Source: CAVTGO01 sp963734275
Lineage (GTDB): Bacteria > Actinomycetota > UBA4738 > HRBIN12
Length of the DNA: 64,000 nucleotides
Direction: 5' to 3'
Assembly: GCA_963734275.1 (NCBI GenBank)
Contig: CAVTGO010000018.1
Span: 1 to 64,000 of the forward strand
The position numbers were made by a program, and so were the translations under genes. Of the stretch, positions 52,983 through 61,300 are shown piece by piece. The notes under the pieces were generated by a model. That model ran no database searches. It was not told the origin of the DNA and saw only the letters and a program-made list of their open reading frames with translations. Within the stretch, counting starts at the first letter, position 1. Each line of letters opens with the position of its first letter.

Positions 52983-53192
52983 TCACTCCGAGGTCGAGGG
53001 CGCGATCGTCCCCGCTCTCCATGCCTCCAACGCCGCCTTGCCGAAGCGGAATCCGAGGAGCTCCTCCCGTGTCATGGCCTCCGTGTCCCGACCCCAGTGT
53101 CCGACGTTCAGCTCCTTCACGGCGATCTCGCTGAGCGCCACCACACCGCGGATGTACCCGGGCTCGCCATTCTCATAGATGTAAAACCTCAT
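52983..53192 (-). CDS. 69-residue protein of unknown function
   Basis: From ATG at 53192 behind GAGGAGG: MRFYIYENGEPGYIRGVVAL, then EIAVKELNVGHWGRDTEAMT. Mixed composition, no signal peptide or motif recognised; reads as a real small globular protein by its codon pattern and ribosome binding site. Cargo of the element. Confidence 0.5.
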   Translation of the reverse strand: MRFYIYENGEPGYIRGVVALSEIAVKELNVGHWGRDTEAMTREELLGFRFGKAALEAWRAGTIAPSTSE

Positions 53193-53217
53193 GCTCCCGA
53201 CCTCCTCAGCCCTCGGT

Positions 53218-53239
53218 CTTGTCCCGTCTCTGTCCCGTC
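53218..53239. repeat. Right TGTCCC-pair repeat (candidate arm site)
   Basis: Identical 22 bases to 50650-50671, in the same orientation, 97 bp before attR. The 283 bp between the 69-residue ORF and the cyclase gene hold this repeat and attR but no gene. Confidence 0.6.
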
Positions 53240-53335
53240 AGATGCTGCGAATGGACGGGTACTATCGGGTAGTCCTGTGGCTAGTATTCCCTGGTCGGAG
53301 GGGGTGCACGCGGTCTGACCTGCACCGCTCGAACG

Positions 53336-53385
53336 GACTCATAATCTGTTGGTTCCAGGTTCAAGTCCTGGCCGCCCCACGGTCG
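53336..53385 (+). repeat. attR: 50-bp repeat, right copy
   Basis: Perfect copy of 50547-50596. It lacks the tRNA 5' half, so it is a displaced end and not a gene. The cyclase gene starts 92 bp later and was probably the original neighbour of tRNA-Met. Confidence 0.9.
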
Positions 53386-53476
53386 GCGAACAGCAAGGTG
53401 CCGCTGATCGCGGTCGAACGGGGCTTCCGGGGCGCACTTGAGATAGTGACGGGGTCGCCGCGACGAGGAGTCGGTT

Positions 53477-55441
53477 GTGCCGATCGAACCCACGACGTTT
53501 GACCTGCCGGATGCCGCTCGGGAGGCCTTGAGCCGGCACGCGTGGGGCGAAGCGTTCGAGCTCTTCTCCCGTGCCGATCAGGGCGCTGACCTCTCGGGTC
53601 CCGACCTCGAGTCCCTGGCGGAGGCCGCGTGGTTCACGGCACACGCGGATCTTGCAACGGATGTGAAGGAGCGGGCGTTCAAGGCGTACCTCGCCGACGG
53701 GGATCGGATACGAGCGGCCTACCTGGCCCTCAGCCTCACGCAGGGATACGCGTACCGGGGAAAGCCATCCATCGCCTCCGCGTGGATGCGCCGGGGTGAG
53801 CGGCTCCTGGAAGGCGAGGCGGAGAGCTACCCACACGGTTACGTCGCGTTGTGTCGCAGCGAAGGCGCGAGGGAAGCGGGGGATATCGACACCGCGATCG
53901 AACTGGCCGAGCGGGCCGTCCAGATCGGCGCGCGGGTCGGCGACGCCGACCTGCAAGCGACGGCACTCACCCTGCTCGGTTCCCTCAGGATCGCCACGGG
54001 TGAGACGTCCGACGGGTTCGCCCTGATGGAGGAGGCCACGATCGCCGCCGTGAACGGCGAGCTGTCTCCGTTCGTCACCGGCGTCACGTACTGCACCATG
54101 ATCGCAGCATGCCGCGACCTGAGTGACTACCGGCGGGCCAGCGAGTGGACCGAGGCGGCCGAGCGGTGGTGCGAGCGCCGGTCGGTCTCCGGGTTCCCCG
54201 GTGTCTGCCGGGTGCACCGAGCCGAGGTCGTGGCCTTGAGCGGCGCCTGGGAGCGCGCGGTTGAGGAGCTCGGGCGAGCCACCGACGAGCTCGCCGGGTT
54301 CGACGCGATCGTCCCGCTCGCCGACGGTTTCTACGCGATCGGAGAGATCAGGCTGCGGATGGGAGACCTCCAGGGCGCCGAGGAGGCGATCCGCCAGGCA
54401 CACGCTTTGGGACGATCGCCGGAGCCCGGGATGGCGCTGATCCGTCTTGCCCAAGGGAAGGCGCGGGCGGCCCTCGTGGCGATCAACTCCGCGGTCGAGC
54501 AGCAGACGTGGGATCAGTGGGCCCGCGCCCGGCTGCTCCCGGCCCAGATCGAGATCGCGATCGCCGCAGGCGACCCGGCGCTCGGGCGGCAGGCGGCCGA
54601 AGAGCTGGAACGACTCGTCCAGAGCTACGATTCGCCCGCCCTCCACGCCCGCAAACACGAGGCGTTCGGACGGGTGCTCCTTGCTGAGGGCGACCACGCC
54701 GCGGCGGCCCAGGAGATCCGGGTCGCGATCCGTCATTGGCTCGAGGTCGCCGCCCCGTACGAGGTCGCGAGGAGTCGGGCCCTGCTCGCGTCGGCGTTGC
54801 GGGCGATGCGCGATGACGATGCGGCCGACCTGGAGCTCGGCGTGGCCCGCGACGAGTTCGTTCGCCTGGGCGCGATGCTCGACGCGGCGGAGGCGGAGAG
54901 AGCGATGCAGACCGCGGCCGAACGGAGAGCCGCCCCCATCCAGACACGCAAGACCTTCATGTTCACGGATATCGTGGGGTCGACGAACCTGGCGGAGCTC
55001 CTCGGCAACGAGTCCTGGGAACGCCTCCTGCAGTGGCACGACGACGCGTTACGCACCCTGTTCGCAAGGAGCGGCGGCGAGGTCGTCCACTCCACCGGCG
55101 ACGGGTTCTTCGTTGCGTTCGACTCGGCCCGACGGGGGATCGAGTGCGCGATCGCGATCCAGCAGACGCTCGTGGAGCACCGCAGGACCAGCGGGTTCGC
55201 CCTCTCGGTCCGCATCGGTCTGCACGCTGCCGAGGCGAGCCGGCGAGGTGACGACTACAGCGGCGTGGCCGTGCACGTGGCGGCGCGGGTGGCGGCCCTG
55301 GCCGGTGACGGGGAGATCCTCGCTACCATCGAGACGCTTGCCGACGCCGGGGACGTCCCGGCGTCGGATCCTCGCGAGGCTTCGCTGAAGGGCGTCACCG
55401 ACCCGGTGAGTGTCGCCTCCGTGGTCTGGGCCCTCGCCTGA
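53477..55441 (+). CDS. TPR-class III adenylate/guanylate cyclase
   Basis: 654 residues from GTG at 53477 (GAGGAG upstream). About 470 residues of TPR-like helical repeats (YRGKPSIASAWMRRGERLL, DTAIELAERAVQIGARV, GDLQGAEEAIRQAHALG) precede a C-terminal class III cyclase domain: RKTFMFTDIVGSTNLAELLG and VVHSTGDGFFVAFDSARRGI with the two metal-binding Asp, then LSVRIGLHAAEASRRGDDYS and VAVHVAARVAALA. Most such bacterial proteins make cAMP. The partner sensed by the repeats is unknown. A cNMP-binding protein starts at 63826 in the same window. Confidence 0.85.
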   Translation: MPIEPTTFDLPDAAREALSRHAWGEAFELFSRADQGADLSGPDLESLAEAAWFTAHADLATDVKERAFKAYLADGDRIRAAYLALSLTQGYAYRGKPSIASAWMRRGERLLEGEAESYPHGYVALCRSEGAREAGDIDTAIELAERAVQIGARVGDADLQATALTLLGSLRIATGETSDGFALMEEATIAAVNGELSPFVTGVTYCTMIAACRDLSDYRRASEWTEAAERWCERRSVSGFPGVCRVHRAEVVALSGAWERAVEELGRATDELAGFDAIVPLADGFYAIGEIRLRMGDLQGAEEAIRQAHALGRSPEPGMALIRLAQGKARAALVAINSAVEQQTWDQWARARLLPAQIEIAIAAGDPALGRQAAEELERLVQSYDSPALHARKHEAFGRVLLAEGDHAAAAQEIRVAIRHWLEVAAPYEVARSRALLASALRAMRDDDAADLELGVARDEFVRLGAMLDAAEAERAMQTAAERRAAPIQTRKTFMFTDIVGSTNLAELLGNESWERLLQWHDDALRTLFARSGGEVVHSTGDGFFVAFDSARRGIECAIAIQQTLVEHRRTSGFALSVRIGLHAAEASRRGDDYSGVAVHVAARVAALAGDGEILATIETLADAGDVPASDPREASLKGVTDPVSVASVVWALA

Positions 55442-55474
55442 GGAGGTCGTGGTCGGCCCACATCTCGCGGATGG

Positions 55475-56248
55475 TCACGCCAAGGGTTCGAGCTCGTCAC
55501 CCAGTCGAACGGTGCCGGGCTGCACGACCGCCCCATAAACGCCGAACGGTAAGTCGCCGCCCGGCGAGACGCCCCGGTACGCCTTGATCACGTGGAGCGT
55601 GGAGAAGTCCCGTTCGGCGGTCTGAGGGTTCAACGTGGTGACGACGCAACGCGGGACCGGGTCCTCGACCTTGATCACGGCCTCGCCGATGCGGACCTCG
55701 CGACCGTGCCACGTGTCTTCCTCGTGCGGGGCCGAGACGCCCTCGATCTCCATCGTCATGCGGAAGCGCGCCGCATCGAGCGTCCCGTCGTACCCGCCCT
55801 GCCTCGCGAGCTCCGCGACGGACTCCAGCGAGACCAGGGTGACGGGGCGAACGTCGATCGCCGCGCCCTCGTGGTCGGGGCGTGCCAGGCGGACCTCGTG
55901 GCCCGCGTAGGTCGACAGGGCCTCGGTGAACGCGCCGTCCACGACGTGGGCGGCGACGATCCGGCCGTAGAAGTCGACCTCGAGCGGCTCGCCGTCGGGT
56001 TCGGCGCGGCCGGAGACCTCGACACCGTTCGGGAGCGTGAGCGTGAGCACGTCGGTCGCGGTGTCGTAGTCCGCGCGCATCGGGAGCAGGGGCGACTTGG
56101 TCGCGCCCGAGAACCGGCGGCCGTCGCCGTCCACGAAGAAGAACCGGCGGTCGCCGACGGGGCCGCCTTCCTCCAGGCGGAGCTCCTCGGGGTGGTGCAG
56201 GAACGTGGACTTCACCGGCGTGACGTTGAAGCGGACCACCCGTGGCAT
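55475..56248 (-). CDS. MOSC-domain protein (MOSC_N + MOSC, YcbX/mARC-like)
   Basis: About 257 residues from ATG at 56248. MPRVVRFNVTPVKSTFLHHP, GDRRFFFVDGDGRRFSG (MOSC_N beta-barrel), then MOSC with RFRMTMEIEGVSAPHEEDTW and PRCVVTTLNPQTAERDF, whose Cys would bind molybdenum in mARC-type enzymes. A reductase of N-hydroxylated compounds or a Moco-binding protein. A longer GTG start at 56260 is possible. Confidence 0.82.
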   Translation of the reverse strand: MPRVVRFNVTPVKSTFLHHPEELRLEEGGPVGDRRFFFVDGDGRRFSGATKSPLLPMRADYDTATDVLTLTLPNGVEVSGRAEPDGEPLEVDFYGRIVAAHVVDGAFTEALSTYAGHEVRLARPDHEGAAIDVRPVTLVSLESVAELARQGGYDGTLDAARFRMTMEIEGVSAPHEEDTWHGREVRIGEAVIKVEDPVPRCVVTTLNPQTAERDFSTLHVIKAYRGVSPGGDLPFGVYGAVVQPGTVRLGDELEPLA

Positions 56249-56311
56249 CGTGGCGACCACGCTACCAACTCATCCGGCCGGCACAGGGGCGCGTGCTAGC
56301 GTTCCCGCGCG

Positions 56312-56785
56312 ATGGACCCCGCCCCCCACCACGACCTCGCCGAGATCACGTTCCTGCTCGGCACCTGGCGCGGCGAGGGTGAAGGCGTCTGGCCCGGTGC
56401 CGGGGACTTCCGCTACGGCGAGGAGATGATCTTCGAGCACGTCGGCGATCCGTTCCTCCTCTACACGCAGCGGAGCTGGTCGCCCGAGGACCATGCGCCG
56501 ATCCATCTCGAGCGCGGGTTCGTGCGACCGGTCGGCCCCGGGAGGGTCGACCTGGTCCTCGCGCATCCGCTCGGGGTCGCCGAGGTCGCAGAAGGCACCG
56601 TCTCGGGTTCGGTCATCGACGTCGCGAGCACCGCGGTCGCGTTGGCCACCACCGGGTCGCCCGTCACCGAGCTCCATCGGCGGATCCGCGTCGAGGGCGA
56701 CACGTTGTCGTACGAGCTCGAGATGGCGACGCGGGAGGTCCCGCGGCGGTTCCACCTACGTGGCGTGTTGCGGCGCGACGGCTAG
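56312..56785 (+). CDS. Nitrobindin-like heme-binding beta-barrel protein
   Basis: 157 residues. LAEITFLLGTWRGEGEGVWP has the GxWxGxG motif of the THAP4/nitrobindin family and the C-terminal EMATREVPRRFHLRGVLRR contains the region with the proximal His. Likely binds ferric heme and NO/peroxynitrite. Start 9 nt after TAGCGT (56297-56302), again with no clear ribosome binding site. Divergent from the MOSC gene. Confidence 0.82.
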   Translation: MDPAPHHDLAEITFLLGTWRGEGEGVWPGAGDFRYGEEMIFEHVGDPFLLYTQRSWSPEDHAPIHLERGFVRPVGPGRVDLVLAHPLGVAEVAEGTVSGSVIDVASTAVALATTGSPVTELHRRIRVEGDTLSYELEMATREVPRRFHLRGVLRRDG

Positions 56786-56786
56786 C

Positions 56787-58343
56787 TCAGGCCGCGGCGC
56801 TCGCCGGTAGCCACACGCGGAACGATGCTCCTCCACCCGCGCGGTCCTCGACCCACGCTCGGCCGCCGTGGAGCTCGGTGAAGCTGGCGACGAGTGCGAG
56901 CCCGACGCCGACGCCGGGCGAGTGCTCCGGCGCGCCGGCGCCCTGGCGGAACGGCTGGAAGATCTCCTTGCGGTGCTCCGGGTCGACGCCCGGACCGGCG
57001 TCCTCCACGACGATGAGTGCGCCGCTGCGTTCGGGCTCGACACGGACCCAGATGCCGGCCTCGGCCGGGGTGTGGCGGACCGCGTTCGCGAGCAGGTTCT
57101 CGACGATCCGCTCGACCTTGGCGACGTCCACCTGCGCGGTGACCGGCTGGGTCTCCACGCCCACCTCCCGGCCGGTGGTCGCCTCGGACTCCCGGACGAC
57201 CCGAGCCACGAGGGCGCCGAGGTCCACGGACTCGAGGTTCGGCTCGACGATCCCGCGCGAGAGACGGTCCAAGTCGAGCATGTCGGTCACGAGCCGGTCG
57301 AGCTTGCGTGCGTTGGCGGCGATGCGGGCGGCCAGGTCGCGTGCGTCCTCGGGCTCGAGCTGGTCGCCGTTGCTCTCGAGCGTGACGGCCAACCCGAGGA
57401 TCGCGGCGAGCGGGGTCCGAAGGTCGTGCGAGACGGCCTGCAGGAACGTGTTCTTCATCTCGTCCAGCGCGCGGAGCTCGGCGGCCTGCTCGCGCTCGGA
57501 CTTCAGGGCCCGCTCGGCATCGACGCGTTCGGTGACGTCGAGCATCACGCCCTGCCAGAACAGGGGCCGCCCGTCGTCGTCGCGGACCAGGACCGCCTGG
57601 TCGTGGATCCACACGATGGGGCCGTCCTTCGTGAACATCCGGTACTCCGCGCTGTACGGCGCGCCGGTCGGCACCAGCTCGTCGTAGGCCCGCCGGAGCT
57701 TGGGGACGTCGTCGGGATGCAGGCGGTCGACCCAGCCGGCGGGGTCGCCCAGCCACTCGTCCTGCGTGAAGCCGAGGATCTGCTCCACGTTCGGGCTCAC
57801 GTACGTGACCCTGCCGGGCCCTTGGGCCTTGGGGTCGGCGTCCTCGAGGTAGACCACCCCCGGGAGTTGCTCGACCAGCCGTCGGTACCGCTGCTCCACC
57901 TCGCTGCGGCGCTCCTCGGCGAACTTCTGCTGGGTGATCTCCACCAGCAGACCCCGAACGACGACGGGATTGCCTTCCAGGTCGGTGACCGCGTGGCCGA
58001 TGTCGCGGAGCCACACCACGGAGCCGTCCTTGTGCAGGAACCGGTACTCGGTGTCGTGGGGACGTCCCTCCTCGACCCCGGCCATGAACTCCTTGACCGC
58101 GGACTCGCGGTCGTCGGGGTGGATGTGGTCGGCCCAGAAGCTCGGCTCATGCGTGAAGGCCTTCGGCGGGAACCCGAGGATCTCGCGAGCGCCCTCGCTG
58201 ACGAAGGTGAGCTTGCCGGACGCAGCGTCGGCCTCCCACACGACCGCGTCGAGGTCGCCGACCAGGGCCCGGAGGCGCCGGAGCTCGCTGCCGGGTGTCG
58301 AGGTCATCATCAGCGCTGCCGGGGGGATGGCATCGGGGCCCAT
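56787..58343 (-). CDS. PAS-PAS sensor histidine kinase, cytoplasmic
   Basis: About 518 residues from ATG at 58343. Two PAS/PAC units (GDLDAVVWEADAASGKLTFV ... HIHPDDRESAV; LPGVVYLEDADPKAQ ... RLHPDDVPKL). HisKA FLQAVSHDLRTPLAAILGLA has the phospho-His; the ATPase has NLLANAVRHTP, VVEDAGPGVDPEHR and SPGVGVGLALVASF. No membrane helix, so it senses an internal signal. No response regulator is adjacent (orphan). Stop is 2 bp from the convergent nitrobindin stop. Confidence 0.88.
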   Translation of the reverse strand: MGPDAIPPAALMMTSTPGSELRRLRALVGDLDAVVWEADAASGKLTFVSEGAREILGFPPKAFTHEPSFWADHIHPDDRESAVKEFMAGVEEGRPHDTEYRFLHKDGSVVWLRDIGHAVTDLEGNPVVVRGLLVEITQQKFAEERRSEVEQRYRRLVEQLPGVVYLEDADPKAQGPGRVTYVSPNVEQILGFTQDEWLGDPAGWVDRLHPDDVPKLRRAYDELVPTGAPYSAEYRMFTKDGPIVWIHDQAVLVRDDDGRPLFWQGVMLDVTERVDAERALKSEREQAAELRALDEMKNTFLQAVSHDLRTPLAAILGLAVTLESNGDQLEPEDARDLAARIAANARKLDRLVTDMLDLDRLSRGIVEPNLESVDLGALVARVVRESEATTGREVGVETQPVTAQVDVAKVERIVENLLANAVRHTPAEAGIWVRVEPERSGALIVVEDAGPGVDPEHRKEIFQPFRQGAGAPEHSPGVGVGLALVASFTELHGGRAWVEDRAGGGASFRVWLPASAAA

Positions 58344-58396
58344 GCTAGTCGCTGGGGGGTGCCGAGCACGGGGGAGCTGTCGGGCGTCCGCCGGGC

Positions 58397-61300
58397 TCAG
58401 CCGCGCATGACTAGGCCGCGGTAGCCCTCGGCGAACCCGACAGCCCGCAGGGCCTCGGCGAACGGCGACCCGATCGCCGGGGCCCCGTCGATCCGGGCGA
58501 TCTCGAGGCGCCGCACCCGGCCGTCCTTGACCAGGGAGGCGATCGCGTCGGTCCAGGCTCCGTCGGCGCCGGCCTCGAACGTGAGGAGGGTCCGGCCGCC
58601 GCGTTCGAGGTACGCGGCGAGCTCTCCGCGCGAGATGACGACGTAGGCGCCCGCGACGCGCGCCGGGTGGCCCGGTCCCTCCGGCCACGGGAGCGCGGCC
58701 CCGTAGGGTTGGGCCGGATCGGCGGCCGCCAGGGTCGCCACGCCGCGCTCGGCCTCGTCGCGCAGGTCGCGGAGCCGGTCCACGGCGCCCGGGAGCGCGA
58801 ACTGCGCCACCCCGAGCCCGTCGACGAAGTACCCGCGTCGCACCGCGCCCGACTCCTCGAGGGCGCGGAGCACGCCGTACACGCCGGCGTAGCCGCCCGG
58901 GGCGCCCTCGGCGAGGACGGCCTCGCGCGTGAGGACGCCGTGGCGGTCGAGCAGCTGCATCGCCCGGGCGTGCGCGGCCTCGGTCGCCGAGGGAGCCGGC
59001 TCGAGCAGCGAGGCGACGAGCGACCAGCGGCCGGCGGCGGCGGGCGGGCCCGCGCGGCGGATGGCACCCGGACGCGGCTTGGCCGACGCCTTGGCGCGCG
59101 CCGGCCGCCGGAGCAGGTAGGCCCGAAGGGGCGCGAGCGTGTCGTTCGTGACCTCGCCCGCCCAGACGAGGTCCCAGAGCGCGCCCAGGACCTCGGCCTC
59201 GTCGGCGACGCCGGCCGCGCCGAGCAGGTCCGGCCAGAACGACGCGCCCCGCTCGCCGAGGTGCCCCCGCAGGGCGTCGTGGAGAGCTCCCGCAGGTGGC
59301 TCTGCGGGTCCGGGCGGCGCGATCAGCCGCAGCCGGTCCCGGAACGCGATGGTCACGCGGCCGTCGTCGGCCGCGATCCCGCCGGCGCCGGTCCACACGA
59401 GGTCCCCGCTGGCGCAGAGCGCGTCGAGGTCGGCCGGCCGGTAGCCCCGCACACGCGAACCGAGCACGTCGGTCTCGAGGATCGACGCCGGGATCGAGGC
59501 CCCCTGGAGTTGCGCGATCGTCTCGAGCAGCGCGGTGGGCCCGCTGCGGGGCCGCGTGGCGCTCTGCCACTCCGGCAGGAACCGCCCGAGCACTCCGGCA
59601 TCGACCGGCTCGACCTCCTTGCGGAGCGCGGCGAGCGAGCGGCGGCGGAGCAGACGAAGGACGTCGGCGTCGCACCACTCGCGCTCCGAGCCGCCGGGGC
59701 GGAACTCGCCGAGGACGATCCGTCCCCCGGACTCCAGCGCGGCGAGCGCGCCCACCACGCGTTCGCGCGGGACGCCGAGCCTCGTCGCGACGTCGTCCGG
59801 GTGGAACGGGCCGTGCGTCCGCGCGTAGCGGGCGACCAGGCCCTCGAGGGGCGCCGCCACCGGCTCGGCGAAGGCCGAGGGGATCCCGAGGGGCAGCGCC
59901 GCGCCGAGCGCATCGCGGTAGCGTGCCGCGTCCTCGACCGCGACCAGCCGTTCCTCGCCGGCGACGTGGAGCTCGATCGCGCGAGCGTCGTGCCGGAGCT
60001 CCTCGAGCCACGCGTCGGCGTCGCCCGCCGCGCGCGCCGCGACCTCCGCGGGCGAGAGGTCGCCGAGACGGCGGAGCAGGTCGTGGACGTCGTCGGGCGA
60101 TCGCGCGCGGCGTCCTTCGGCGAGTGCCTGGAGCTCCAGCTCCAGCTGTGCGAGCGCGTCGGCGTCGATCAGCTCGCGGAGGTCCTCGGAGCCGAGGAGC
60201 TCGCGCAGCAGGTCGCGGTCGAGCGCCAGCGCTGCGGCCCGCCGCTCCGCGAGCGGCGCGTCGGACGCGTACATGTACGCGGCGATCCACTGGAACAGCA
60301 GCGACTGTGCGAACGGCGACGACCTCGCCGTGTCGACGGGGACTACGCGGATGCGACGGGCCCGGACGTCGCCGAGGACCTCCTTCAACGCCGGGAGGTC
60401 GAACACGTCGCGGACCACCTCGCGCGTTGCCTCGAGCAGGATCGGGAAGCTCGGATAGCGAGCGGCCACCTCCAGCAGGTCGGCCCCCCGCCGGCGTTGC
60501 TGCCACAGCGGCGTTCGACGTCCAGGGAGTCGGCGGGGGAGCAGGAGCGCGCGCGCGGCCGCTTCGCGGAAAGTACTGGTGAACAGCGCCGTGGCCGGTA
60601 GTCGCGCGACGACGAGCTCCTCGATAGCGTCGGGGTCCGGCAGCAGGTCCTCGACGGGGATCCGCTCCTCGGACTCGGGCAGGCGGATCGCGATGCCGTC
60701 GTCGCTCCACAGCACCTGGACGTCGAGGCCGTGGCGCTCGGAGAGCGTGCCCTCGACGGCCATCGCCCACGGCGCGTGCACGCGCGCCCCGAACGGCGTG
60801 AGGACGCACACGCGCCAGTCGCCGAGCTCGTCGCGGAAGCGCTCGATCACGATCGTGCGGTCGTCGGGGAGCACACCGGTCGCCTCGCGCTGGTCATCGA
60901 GGTACGAAACGAGGTTCTCGGCGGCGAGCGCATCGAGGCCGAACTCCGAGCGCAGGCGGCCGACGGCGTCCTCGTGCGGCTCCGCCGCGAGCTCGCGCGT
61001 GAACTCGCCGATCGCCCGGCCGAGCTCCAGCGGACGCCCCGGCTTGTCGCCGTGCCAGAATGGCATCTTGCCCGGCTCGCCCGGCGCGGGCGAGACCACC
61101 ACCCGGTCGAGCGTGATGTCCTCGATCCGCCACGACGTGGCGCCGAGGACGAACACCTCACCGCGCCGGCTCTCGTACACCATCTCTTCGTCCAGCTCGC
61201 CCACGCGGCGCCCGTCCGCCGTGAACACGCCGAACAGGCCGCGGTCCGGGATCGTGCCGGCGTTCGCGATCGCCACCCGCCCCGCGCCCTCGCGGGCCCG

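Larger units (their letters stand above)
50547..53385. mobile_element. Decayed integrative element in tRNA-Met (attL to attR)
   Basis: A perfect 50-bp direct repeat covers the tRNA 3' half at 50547-50596 and recurs at 53336-53385, defining an insertion of 2789 bp. Inside are a tyrosine-integrase C-terminal remnant next to the tRNA, as expected, paired TGTCCC repeats 54 bp inside the left end and 97 bp inside the right end, an ICMT-like methyltransferase, a SnoaL-like protein and a 69-residue ORF. No replication or transfer gene. The reconstituted tRNA is the left copy, which is intact. Confidence 0.8.

Noticed and set aside
53336..53385. A second tRNA-Met gene
   Set aside because: Only the 3' half is present; the D-arm and 5' acceptor strand are missing.
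58344..60809. Upstream extension of the histidine kinase frame into the Lhr gene
   Set aside because: Frame is an open shadow of Lhr; the PAS domain starts shortly after 58343.
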